This document shows, piece by piece, positions 17,842 to 25,718 of a stretch of DNA of 46,837 bases. Both the position numbers and the translations under genes were made by a program. Origin of the DNA: Paludibacteraceae bacterium (GTDB lineage Bacteria > Bacteroidota > Bacteroidia > Bacteroidales > Paludibacteraceae); the NCBI GenBank assembly GCA_024401515.1, contig JAKSKY010000006.1:1-46837 (forward strand), read 5' to 3'. The notes beneath the pieces were generated by a model. It was not told the origin of the DNA. It did not search any database and worked only from the letters and a program-made list of their open reading frames with translations. Position 1 is the first letter of the stretch; each line of letters begins with the position of its first letter.

Positions 17842-19710
17842 ATGAATAAACGTATTTTATCATATAGTTGGGTTGCGCTTTTGCTTCTTGTTATGGGGGC
17901 TTGCGCGAATATGGCCCAGGGTCCGACAGGAGGCAAGCAGGATGTTATTCCTCCGAAATGTTTGGGCTCTACACCGAAAAATGGTGAATTGCACGTGACG
18001 AAGACACGTGTCGAGATCCTTTTTGATGAGTTCCTCCAACTCTCTAATCCTGCCAAGGAATTGGTGGTTTCGCCTCCTCAAAAGATTAATCCTTCCGCCA
18101 AGGCGATTGGAAAGAAGATCGTGGTCGAACTGCGTGATTCGTTGCAACCTAATACGACTTATACATTCGATTTCGGCAATTCGATCGGTGATTATACTGA
18201 GAACAATAGAGTGAACAATTTCCTGTATACCTTTTCAACGGGTGACCATATTGACTCTTTGACAATTTCCGGTGTCGTTTTGAATGCGCAGACATTGTAT
18301 CCCGAATCGGAGGTGATTGTCGGTATTCATAGCGATGAGGCCGATTCCCTCTTTACCACGAAACGTTTCGAACGTATCGCCAGGACGGATGAAAACGGAC
18401 GTTTCACCATTCGGGGTGTGGCGGGACAGAAATATAGGATATATGCGCTTCGTGATATGAACAACAATTACCTTTTCGACCAACAGTCAGAGGGTGTGGC
18501 CGTTCAGGAGTTCCCGATGGATATTCCGTCGCTTTCCATCACGGAGGTGATCGATACCGTATATGGCGATTCTATGAAAATTGATACGGTGATGACCCGT
18601 AAAATCATGAGCTACAAGCCTGATAGTGTTATCCTAAGACTCTATGAGGAGAAGATTAATTTTCAGAAATTTGACAAGATTGATCGTCCTGACCGACGCT
18701 TCTTCTCCCTCTATTTTGAGAAGATGGAACCCTCTCTACCTAAGGTGACACTTTTGGATACCACTATGGAGAAGTGGTGTTTTATCGAGACGAATGAGAT
18801 GGCTGACACAATCAAATATTGGTTCTCCGATACCGCTTTGTGTAAGAAGGATACGGTGCGATTGGCTATCTCTTATATGAAGACGGATTCCGCAGGCGTG
18901 CTTGTTCCTGTCAATGACACGTTGATGGCTTCTTTGTCCAGCTCTTTCCTGAAAAAAGAGGCGAAGGATTTGGCGGAGAAGGAGGCTCAAAGGAAAAGAG
19001 CCGAACGAAGGAATCGTCCGATGAAACGCACGAATATTTTGAGCGTGAAACCTATCACGGCGGTAAATGTCTACGAGGACCCCGCTTTGGAGTGGCCTAA
19101 TCCTATCGCTTCGTTGGATGAGAAGAAGATCCATTTGTATCATGCGAAGGATACGACCAAACAACCATTGGCCTTTACATTGACACATGATGTGACCAGG
19201 TCTTCCTGTCGTCTCTACCATATCCATTCTAGTGAATTGAAACAGAATGAGACCTATGTGGTTGAAATGGATTCCGCTTGCGCCTATGATTATTATGGCA
19301 ACCATAATGATGAGACGGAGCTGAAATTCCGTAAGATGGAGGAAAGTGAGTATGGCAAGATTATTTTGAAAATCGCCAATGCACCTGAAAATTCCTTTGT
19401 GGAGATCTTGAATGGAAACGATCTTCCGCTTAGATCGGTAAAGGTAAAGGATGGTGTCGCTAGCTTTGAACATTTGTTACCCGCTCTCTATTACGCCCGC
19501 TTGGTGGTGGACCGCAATGGCAATGGCGTGTGGGATACTGGAAAATATAGTGAAAACACGCTTCCTGAATGGGTCTACTATTTCCCTAAAGGGATGAAGC
19601 TTCGTTCGAACTGGGAGATGACCGAGGATTGGGACATTAAGGCCAACAAATTGGATCAACAAAGGCCGGCAGGTATGGCGGCGAAGAAAAAGAAGAATAA
19701 CGACCGATAA
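17842..19710 (+). CDS. Ig-like (Big_5 type) domain lipoprotein
   Basis: 622 residues. A lipoprotein signal peptide ends in the lipobox LVMGAC, placing the mature protein in an outer or inner membrane leaflet. The segment after it (PPKCLGSTPKNGELHVTKTRVEILFDEFLQL) is the start of a bacterial Ig-like Big_5 domain, and ENGRFTIRGVAGQKYRIYALRDMNNNYLFD is a carboxypeptidase-regulatory-like strand set, repeated near the C-terminus as ARLVVDRNGNGVWDTG. The tail is Lys-rich. Such proteins are widespread and unstudied in Bacteroidales. The next gene starts two bases after the stop, so they share an operon with the WbqC-like protein. Confidence 0.85.
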   Translation: MNKRILSYSWVALLLLVMGACANMAQGPTGGKQDVIPPKCLGSTPKNGELHVTKTRVEILFDEFLQLSNPAKELVVSPPQKINPSAKAIGKKIVVELRDSLQPNTTYTFDFGNSIGDYTENNRVNNFLYTFSTGDHIDSLTISGVVLNAQTLYPESEVIVGIHSDEADSLFTTKRFERIARTDENGRFTIRGVAGQKYRIYALRDMNNNYLFDQQSEGVAVQEFPMDIPSLSITEVIDTVYGDSMKIDTVMTRKIMSYKPDSVILRLYEEKINFQKFDKIDRPDRRFFSLYFEKMEPSLPKVTLLDTTMEKWCFIETNEMADTIKYWFSDTALCKKDTVRLAISYMKTDSAGVLVPVNDTLMASLSSSFLKKEAKDLAEKEAQRKRAERRNRPMKRTNILSVKPITAVNVYEDPALEWPNPIASLDEKKIHLYHAKDTTKQPLAFTLTHDVTRSSCRLYHIHSSELKQNETYVVEMDSACAYDYYGNHNDETELKFRKMEESEYGKIILKIANAPENSFVEILNGNDLPLRSVKVKDGVASFEHLLPALYYARLVVDRNGNGVWDTGKYSENTLPEWVYYFPKGMKLRSNWEMTEDWDIKANKLDQQRPAGMAAKKKKNNDR

Positions 19711-19712
19711 CC

Positions 19713-20318
19713 ATGGCAGACAATATTATCCTATCCTCCGCCTATTTGGCGCCAGTCTCGTATTACAGGGCTTTGGCTGGTAGTGGAAATGCTCTCATCG
19801 AACAGTGCGACCATTACCACAAGCAAACCTACCGTAACCGTTGCCGGATTATGACGGGTAATGGGGTGATGGAACTTTCAGTGCCTGTTCTGAAGAGTGG
19901 AAACAAGGTGGCGGTCAGGGATCTGAAAATAGCCTATGTGGAGAGCTGGCAGCAGGTACATTGGCGTGCGATCGCGTCTGCCTATAACTCTTCGCCATTC
20001 TTTGAGTATTACCGAGACGATTTTGAACCTTTCTATACGAAGAAGACTGAATATCTCATTGATTTCAATATGGGTTTGATGGAGGTGGTCAATGGTTTGG
20101 TGGGTATAAAGACTCCGATTTCGTTGAGTGAGGAGTATGTGCCAACCCCTTCCGCGTGTATTGATCTTCGAGACTCTTTTTCTCCTAAAAATCCAAATTT
20201 GGAGGAGAAGACATATTATCAAGTCTTTGACCAAAAATATGGTTTCAAGCCTGATTTGAGCATCTTGGATTTGCTCTTTAACATGGGTCCAGAATCTTTG
20301 TTGGTGCTGAAGAAGTAA
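19713..20318 (+). CDS. WbqC-like family protein
   Basis: 201 residues matching the WbqC-like family by its conserved start (SSAYLAPVSYYRAL), the segment YHKQTYRNRCRIMTGNGVMELSVPV and the WRAIASAYNSSPFFEYYRDDFEPFY motif. Family members occur in O-antigen and sugar-modification loci, and their reaction is not established. Here the neighbour is an Ig-like lipoprotein two bases upstream, so a link to envelope assembly is plausible but unproven. It converges with the TonB-dependent receptor gene, with only 13 bases between the stops. Confidence 0.87.
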   Translation: MADNIILSSAYLAPVSYYRALAGSGNALIEQCDHYHKQTYRNRCRIMTGNGVMELSVPVLKSGNKVAVRDLKIAYVESWQQVHWRAIASAYNSSPFFEYYRDDFEPFYTKKTEYLIDFNMGLMEVVNGLVGIKTPISLSEEYVPTPSACIDLRDSFSPKNPNLEEKTYYQVFDQKYGFKPDLSILDLLFNMGPESLLVLKK

Positions 20319-20331
20319 ACTACCTCATCCT

Positions 20332-22257
20332 TTATTTATCCATGATTTGCCATTTAATGCCCGCTAGATAATTGCGTCCTGGCATTCCTCTGAAGGGTAG
20401 ATTCTGGTACTCTTTGTCTAGTAGGTTGTCTATTTGAAATGACAAGGTGATGGCTTGACCTTTTTTCGCTGTTTCCTTCTTTGGAAAATGGAAGGTGTGG
20501 TTGAGGGACAAGTTTAGTAGAAAATAGCTCTTCAAGATGTCGAAAATATCTGAGGAGGTGCGCTCTCCTGTGTAGTTTCCGCTAATCGTCAAATCACTCT
20601 CTTTGTAGGTTGCGCTCCAAATGGCCGCGAAAGTGTTTTGTGGTGTGAGTGGCATTTGATGACCTAAGAAAGGATGCATGTCGGAAAATCCTTTTTGAAT
20701 CTCCGTGAAACTGTGGTTGTAAAGAAACGTAGCCTTGTGTTTGGTTTGTCGGATGGGGAAATTGTGTGCGGTTTCAATCTCTACGCCTCTTGCCAACACC
20801 TCTTCGATGTTGGTGGGTTTCCAAACGGAACCTCTGGGCATCCACATGATCCAATTGTCAACGTCATTACGGTAAAGGGTGGCGGAGAGCGTAGCGTTGT
20901 ATTGTTTGATGAACAGCTCCCATTTGCTTTTAGCTTCTAGATTGAAGGCGGTTTCAGCTGTCAATTCCTTGTTGGCGTAGTCGCCCCAATATCGGTCGTT
21001 CAGGGTGGGGGCTTTGGTGTTCCTAGCCACATTCCCTCCTATCGTCCAAATCAGTTGTTCTCCCATAATCGGTCTTGTCTCGAACCCGAAGGCAGGGGAG
21101 AAAGGGATCGATAGGCTGCTGACCCATGTTTGTCGTAAATTCCCGTGGAGTGATATCCTTTTGTGGGGTGTATATTGGGAGAGTAAATAGAGCGATTCCC
21201 TCCACTCGTCGGTTCCCGCCTTGTAGGCATAGACTTCCGGTTTGATGTAGTGGATTTCACCTCCCAATTCCAATAGTAATTTTTTGATTCGTTTCCTTAC
21301 GTTTGAAAGGACCATGATGTCGTGTGTGGCGATGAGGTCTCCTTTGAAGTGTTCCCGGTCGTTGATCCATGCCATTTTGCTACGCCAATGAAGCCAATCT
21401 CCATCATATTCGTGGGTGAGAACCGCTTTGGCGCTTTGGTCGTCAATCTTCTCGTATTTGGATGGATCCTCATTGTTTTGCATCATGGGTTGAATCTCCC
21501 TGTTGAATTTGGTGAACCATAATTTGCCCCCTAGTGTGTGTTTGTCATTCAGCCGGATTTCTGTTTCGTTCAATCCACCATAATCATTGTAGCTGGCATT
21601 CTTCTGGCAAATAGTTTCGCCCCTGAATGTGGTGTGGAAATCATTCTCGCACTGATGGTAAAAAAGGGCGGTCTTGCTTCGTATCCGTTGATTGCCCAGA
21701 CTCCACTTGAGACCAGAAAATGTGTTGCCGTAGGAACCTATGTTTTGTTGGATGGAGAGCATGTTTGACTCGTTGAGTGGTGAGTGGGTGCCAAGTGTGA
21801 CGGCTCCTCCGATGGCGCCATTGCCAAAGACGGCACTCTCTCCTCCGGGATGGATGCCGATGCGTTCAAAAAAGAATACGGGCAGTGTGCTGTAGTCCGT
21901 TTGCCCCATGGTGAGAGGGCTGATGTTGATGTCGTCCCACATCGCTTGGGTATGGGAGGCCGATGTGCCGCGGAGTGAAAGGGTGGTCATCATTCCGTTG
22001 CCGTTTTGCTTTACAACGTATGGTGTGTTTTGGGCGATGAAGTCCGCTAATGATGCGTGGCTTTTATTCTCTATGAGGAGGGTGTCCGCTTCGTAGTCGC
22101 TCGCTTTCGAAAAGTCTGAAAGTTCACGGATCTTATGTCCGATTACACTGATGCTATCCAGCGTGTATGAGTGAGCTTCTTCCTCCTGGGCGTACATCCG
22201 CGAATGTGGGAAAAGAGCGGTGAGGAGAGCGATGAGGCCTAGAATACGATTTTGCAT
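20332..22257 (-). CDS. TonB-dependent outer membrane receptor
   Basis: 641 residues. A signal peptide (about 1-23, ending MYAQ) is followed by a TonB-box-like stretch (YTLDSISVIGHKI) and a plug domain: LADFIAQNTPYVVKQNGNGMMTTLSLRG, then ERIGIHPGGESAVFGNGAIGGAV. A beta-barrel rich in aromatic strands ends with YLAGIKWQIMDK. The size and lack of an N-terminal carboxypeptidase-like domain or SusD partner resemble BtuB-like receptors for small cofactors or metals rather than SusC. There is no cobalamin riboswitch in the operon leader, so the substrate is open. Its start overlaps the previous gene by 19 bases. Confidence 0.92.
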   Translation of the reverse strand: MQNRILGLIALLTALFPHSRMYAQEEEAHSYTLDSISVIGHKIRELSDFSKASDYEADTLLIENKSHASLADFIAQNTPYVVKQNGNGMMTTLSLRGTSASHTQAMWDDINISPLTMGQTDYSTLPVFFFERIGIHPGGESAVFGNGAIGGAVTLGTHSPLNESNMLSIQQNIGSYGNTFSGLKWSLGNQRIRSKTALFYHQCENDFHTTFRGETICQKNASYNDYGGLNETEIRLNDKHTLGGKLWFTKFNREIQPMMQNNEDPSKYEKIDDQSAKAVLTHEYDGDWLHWRSKMAWINDREHFKGDLIATHDIMVLSNVRKRIKKLLLELGGEIHYIKPEVYAYKAGTDEWRESLYLLSQYTPHKRISLHGNLRQTWVSSLSIPFSPAFGFETRPIMGEQLIWTIGGNVARNTKAPTLNDRYWGDYANKELTAETAFNLEAKSKWELFIKQYNATLSATLYRNDVDNWIMWMPRGSVWKPTNIEEVLARGVEIETAHNFPIRQTKHKATFLYNHSFTEIQKGFSDMHPFLGHQMPLTPQNTFAAIWSATYKESDLTISGNYTGERTSSDIFDILKSYFLLNLSLNHTFHFPKKETAKKGQAITLSFQIDNLLDKEYQNLPFRGMPGRNYLAGIKWQIMDK

Positions 22258-23363
22258 GAGATTGGATAGTGGTCTGAGTAATCTTTGTCTCCCACTTTGA
22301 ATTGAATGGCCTTGCTCTCTTTGCTATGCATAATCTGATCTATTCTGAAGTGGAACAATTTTTTATTGTAGGTGTAGCCATACCCGAAGGCGCTCTCTTG
22401 GAACGCATCCTTCAATTGATCTCCTCTGATGGTATGGTAGGCGTATGAGACAGGCACGTCGTTGAGGTCTCCGCATAGAATGACGGGGTAGCGAGTCTCC
22501 TCGATTTTTTGGTGGATAATTTCCGCTTGTAGGGCCCTGTTTCTATAGGACTCACTCATCTTTTTGGAGACTGAACTGACTACTTTGTTGGCGTCTTGGG
22601 TGGAGACTTCTTTGATTTTTTGTAGCGTTTTTTTCTCCGTCTCGGTGATTTTGTTGCTTTCCAGGTGACAGTTAAATACTCTGATGGTATCACCTTTGAA
22701 AAGGATGTCTGCGTAAATGACTCCGTTGGTCTCAGAGTTTATTTCAACAAGGCCGTGGTTGATGATGGGGTATTTGGAAAGAATAGCCTCTCCGATTTGT
22801 GCTTCCCAGCTCAGGTCGTTCTCCTTGAATATAATGTATTTATAGCCGGAGAATGCCTCCTTCAACCCTTTTTTCGTCAATCTATCACTGTGGTCGCTGC
22901 TACCGTACTCTTGGATGCATACGATGTCCGCATCTGTTTCGATGATGCTTTGTATGGTTTGGTTCTTTTTCAGCGGTGTGAAGAATTCAAACATTTGGAC
23001 ATTGTAACTCATGACGGCTAGGGTATCTCCTTCCGCTTGGGAATCGTATCCGATGGAGAATGTTCTGCGAGTTTCCGGGAAACAGATGATCAATGTAAGG
23101 ATGGGAAGTAGTATATATAACTTACGTTTAATCGCCCAAAACAGGATGAATGCCACATTGACGGCTATCAAATAGGGGAAAAAAAGTCCTAAATAGGCGG
23201 GTATGACGCTATGGATGGGGCTGATGTGGCAGGCCATTTTCCCGGTGAGCGTACAAAACGCCACGATCCCATTTAGTAGGACCGCGAAGGTGTATACCGT
23301 GAAACGGATCACACCAAACCCTCTACTTCTTGTTTCCGAAGAGTTGTCGCTTTTCGTCGTCAT
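22239..23363 (-). CDS. Membrane-bound endonuclease/exonuclease/phosphatase family protein
   Basis: 374 residues. Three hydrophobic segments fill roughly residues 14-100; the catalytic domain follows. EEP motifs are in order: VMSYNVQMF, DIVCIQEYG (metal-binding Glu), ILCGDLNDVP (Asp/Asn), RIDQIMHSK and the terminal YSDHYPI (catalytic Asp-His). These enzymes cleave phosphodiesters in nucleic acids, lipids or inositol phosphates; the target is unknown. Two genes overlap it: the second rhomboid (41 bases) upstream and the TonB receptor (19 bases) downstream, so the four-gene run is one transcript with coupled translation. Confidence 0.9.
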   Translation of the reverse strand: MTTKSDNSSETRSRGFGVIRFTVYTFAVLLNGIVAFCTLTGKMACHISPIHSVIPAYLGLFFPYLIAVNVAFILFWAIKRKLYILLPILTLIICFPETRRTFSIGYDSQAEGDTLAVMSYNVQMFEFFTPLKKNQTIQSIIETDADIVCIQEYGSSDHSDRLTKKGLKEAFSGYKYIIFKENDLSWEAQIGEAILSKYPIINHGLVEINSETNGVIYADILFKGDTIRVFNCHLESNKITETEKKTLQKIKEVSTQDANKVVSSVSKKMSESYRNRALQAEIIHQKIEETRYPVILCGDLNDVPVSYAYHTIRGDQLKDAFQESAFGYGYTYNKKLFHFRIDQIMHSKESKAIQFKVGDKDYSDHYPISCKIVF

Positions 23364-24201
23364 TCAATGATTCGTAACCGCTGCTTTTTATCTTGTCGAG
23401 AATCTTGTCGATCTCTTCGTTCTCCTGTTTCTTCCTATAGTTGTAGTCGTGGTCGCTCTCCGCCCGTTTGTAGGAGGCTTTCATTTTGGGCTGTTTGCCG
23501 AATTTGCGGAAAAAGTTGACTGTTCCGTTGATGATTTTATCAATCCAAGCGGTGATGTCTTTCCCGCTCATATATAGTTTGGCGAAGATATAACCCGCGA
23601 ACGCACCTCCGACATGGGTCATCTGTCCACCCACATTGATGGAGGCCATCTGCGTGAAACTTATTAATACAAATGCGATGGCGATCCATTTTAGTTTCAC
23701 TTCGCCGATCAAAACGAGTCTGACAGGCTTTTCTGGTGAAAACACAGCGGTTGCCACGGTGATGGCCATCACGGAACCGGATGCGCCTAATATAACATGC
23801 TTTTGGTTGGCGAAATAGGGGAATAGGTTGATGCCTAGCATGTAGAATATTCCGCCTAATATTCCTCCTAAAATATAGAGGCCGACCAGGGAGTGTTGAG
23901 TCGCTTCGCAAAGGAAAAGTTTGCCCATCCAATATAGTGTCAGAATATTAAAAAGGATGTGGATGAAATCCTGATGAAGGAACATGTAGGTGATGATGCT
24001 CCATGGCTCCCTTATAAACTCTTGGGGAGATGATGACAACATGAGGTAGCCCAACCATCCTTGCTCTATATTGAATAGTTTTAGGATGACCGATACGATA
24101 CTGACCACGACGAAAACGCCGAGGTTGATGTAGATAAGTTTGGTGAGTGTCGTTCCGTGTTTGAACGATTCCAACAACTCCTCTTTGATGTTACCTGCCA
24201 T
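23323..24201 (-). CDS. Rhomboid-family intramembrane serine protease (second copy)
   Basis: 292 residues with about six membrane helices. The catalytic dyad is S141 in LGASGSV and H196 in MTHVGGAFAG, and an HxxxN-type helix is seen as HQDFIHILFNILTL. A soluble C-terminal extension (about 220-292) is basic and charged and is not found in the neighbouring rhomboid. Rhomboids cut substrates within the membrane. It overlaps the first rhomboid by 11 bases and the phosphatase-family gene by 41 bases. Confidence 0.93.
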   Translation of the reverse strand: MAGNIKEELLESFKHGTTLTKLIYINLGVFVVVSIVSVILKLFNIEQGWLGYLMLSSSPQEFIREPWSIITYMFLHQDFIHILFNILTLYWMGKLFLCEATQHSLVGLYILGGILGGIFYMLGINLFPYFANQKHVILGASGSVMAITVATAVFSPEKPVRLVLIGEVKLKWIAIAFVLISFTQMASINVGGQMTHVGGAFAGYIFAKLYMSGKDITAWIDKIINGTVNFFRKFGKQPKMKASYKRAESDHDYNYRKKQENEEIDKILDKIKSSGYESLNDDEKRQLFGNKK

Positions 24202-24958
24202 AGTCGGATTGCATTTGTTGTTGTCTTCTTTTCCCTTGTTGACGCCAATATAATAAGAGGATGATTCCGAAAAGCATTCCTCCCAAATGCGCGAAGTGGG
24301 CCACGTTGTCGAAATTGAAATCCTTCACGCCGGCGAAAAGTTCTATAATGGCATATCCCACTACCATGTATTTCGCTTTGATAGGCACTGGGATAAAGAA
24401 AAGGTACAAAGGCGCGTTTGGGAATAGCATGCCAAAGGCTAGCAGTAGCGCGAATACGGCGCCTGACGCACCGATGGTGACGTGGCTGTTGTAACAAGTG
24501 TCGGCGAATTGCGTTAACTCGCCTGTCGTGTAGATGATTTGACCGTTGCCTAAGTCTAATCCGTTAGATATGCCTGACTCCATGAACATATTCACCTCCT
24601 GCGTAAATCCTTGCAAATCGTAGGCCCATGCCAATTGTTGGACCAGACCCGCTCCGATACCGGTGAAGAAGTAGTAGAAAAGGAATTTCTTTGTGCCCAT
24701 CACCCGTTCCAATACGGGGCCGAACATGAAGAGGTTGAACATGTTGAAGAAGAGGTGGGTGAATCCTCCGTGAAGGAACATGTAAGTAACCAATTGGATC
24801 GGGTTGAAGCTGGAGCCTTCCCAATAGTGTAGACCGAATTTGTCGATGAGGTCAATGTCCATCCTCGGTAGTAATTCGGCCGCTCCCCATAACAAGGCGT
24901 TGATTATGATAAGATGTATGGGTAATGTGATAGGTTCGTCGTTTGTTCCTAGTTTCAT
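24191..24958 (-). CDS. Rhomboid-family intramembrane serine protease (first copy)
   Basis: 255 residues with six predicted helices. The dyad is S165 in IGASGAVFA and H224 in FAHLGGMLFG, and the conserved HGGFTHLFFNMFNLF helix is present. The C-terminus ends in a short basic tail rich in Gln/Arg. It differs from its neighbour in the loop between helices 2 and 3, so the two are paralogs and not a recent copy. It is the first gene of the four-gene operon, with a -7 box about 60 bases upstream. Confidence 0.94.
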   Translation of the reverse strand: MKLGTNDEPITLPIHLIIINALLWGAAELLPRMDIDLIDKFGLHYWEGSSFNPIQLVTYMFLHGGFTHLFFNMFNLFMFGPVLERVMGTKKFLFYYFFTGIGAGLVQQLAWAYDLQGFTQEVNMFMESGISNGLDLGNGQIIYTTGELTQFADTCYNSHVTIGASGAVFALLLAFGMLFPNAPLYLFFIPVPIKAKYMVVGYAIIELFAGVKDFNFDNVAHFAHLGGMLFGIILLLYWRQQGKRRQQQMQSDYGR

Positions 24959-25019
24959 TGTCGCTTTGATTTAATGTTTGAAGGGAAGTTCCTTCTAGAA
25001 ATTTTCCTTGTTTACGCTA

Positions 25020-25027
25020 CAAAAATA
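25020..25027 (-). promoter_or_regulatory. -7 box TATTTTTG of the rhomboid-EEP-TonB receptor operon
   Basis: TAnnTTTG match on the minus strand, about 62 bases before the first rhomboid. Confidence 0.55.
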
Positions 25028-25130
25028 GCGAAAATCCTCGCAGATTATGTTAATGAGCATAAAAATGTATTTTTTTTTGTTTTAACAACATTTTTCTAGT
25101 GATTTTTTTTGCAAAATTTGGATTGAATAG

Positions 25131-25138
25131 TATCTTTG
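25131..25138 (+). promoter_or_regulatory. -7 box TATCTTTG of the HU gene
   Basis: Exact match, predicting a leader of about 110-115 bases before ATG 25260. Confidence 0.6.
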
Positions 25139-25259
25139 TTGCGCTTACATCATTGTTTTGGGATGAGAAACACGACATATAAATGATGTGACTATTGTGA
25201 TTTATTGATATGAATGAATAGAAAATTTATTATATTACTTTAAAATTACATTTTTTGTT

Positions 25260-25532
25260 ATGAACAAATCAGAATTCATTAAGGCAATCGCGGAGAAGAG
25301 CGGTTTGACACTTGCTGACAGCAAGAAGGCTGTTGATGCATATGCAGAAGTTATCACTGAGGCTTTGAAGAGCAACGACAAGGTAGCTCTTATCGGTTTC
25401 GGTTCTTTCTCAGTTAAGGAGAACCCTGCTCGTGAGGGTGTTAACCCTGCAACTGGTAAGAAGATCAAGATCGCTGCTAAGAAGGTAGCTAAGTTTAAGG
25501 CAGGTGCTGAGTTGAACAAGGCTCTTAACTAA
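25260..25532 (+). CDS. HU-family nucleoid DNA-binding protein
   Basis: A 90-residue histone-like protein that bends DNA as a dimer. The full HU signature is visible: MNKSEFIKAIAEKSGLT, then the conserved core IGFGSFSVKENPAREGVNPATGKKI with the DNA-intercalating arm near residues 55-75. Its codons are the favoured ones (GCT, AAG, GGT), unlike most of its neighbours, which fits high expression. It has its own promoter with a long leader and its own terminator. Confidence 0.97.
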   Translation: MNKSEFIKAIAEKSGLTLADSKKAVDAYAEVITEALKSNDKVALIGFGSFSVKENPAREGVNPATGKKIKIAAKKVAKFKAGAELNKALN

Positions 25533-25553
25533 TTGTTTTAAACGTTAGAAAAT

Positions 25554-25585
25554 AAGGCGACTCCATTTTGGGGCCGTCTTTTTTG
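25554..25585 (+). terminator. Terminator after the HU gene
   Basis: An 11-position stem AAGGCGACTCC/GGGGCCGTCTT (one mismatch, two G-U pairs) with loop ATTTT, followed by T residues. Confidence 0.65.
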
Positions 25586-25679
25586 TTTTATTGCCTGTCA
25601 ATGATTGTAATGGGAGATTTTTTGATTAATTTCGCGGTCGTTTAGGATATAATCCATCCTTGCCCAAAGAATAATAACT

Positions 25680-25698
25680 GGGAATCCGTGGGGTTCCC
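25680..25698 (+). repeat. Hairpin GGGAATCC-GTG-GGGTTCCC before argS
   Basis: An 8-pair stem with one G-U pair, about 20 bases upstream of the argS start, close enough to influence translation. Confidence 0.45.
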
Positions 25699-25718
25699 TC
25701 CCTAAAATATTCATAACA

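Larger units (their letters stand above)
24959..25259. other. 301-base gap between the rhomboid operon and HU, two divergent promoters
   Basis: Very A/T-rich. It contains the -7 box of the rhomboid operon (25020-25027) and that of the HU gene (25131-25138). No gene is seen. The HU leader of about 110 bases is A/T-rich, with no stable hairpin found by eye. Confidence 0.6.

Noticed and set aside
18736-19473. Long minus-strand frame opposite the Ig-like lipoprotein gene
   Set aside because: Opposite-strand shadow of a well supported gene, with no recognisable protein features.
20332-22257. Vitamin B12 receptor BtuB
   Set aside because: Size and plug fit BtuB-like receptors, but no cobalamin riboswitch or cobalamin genes are adjacent, so only a general TonB-receptor call is made.
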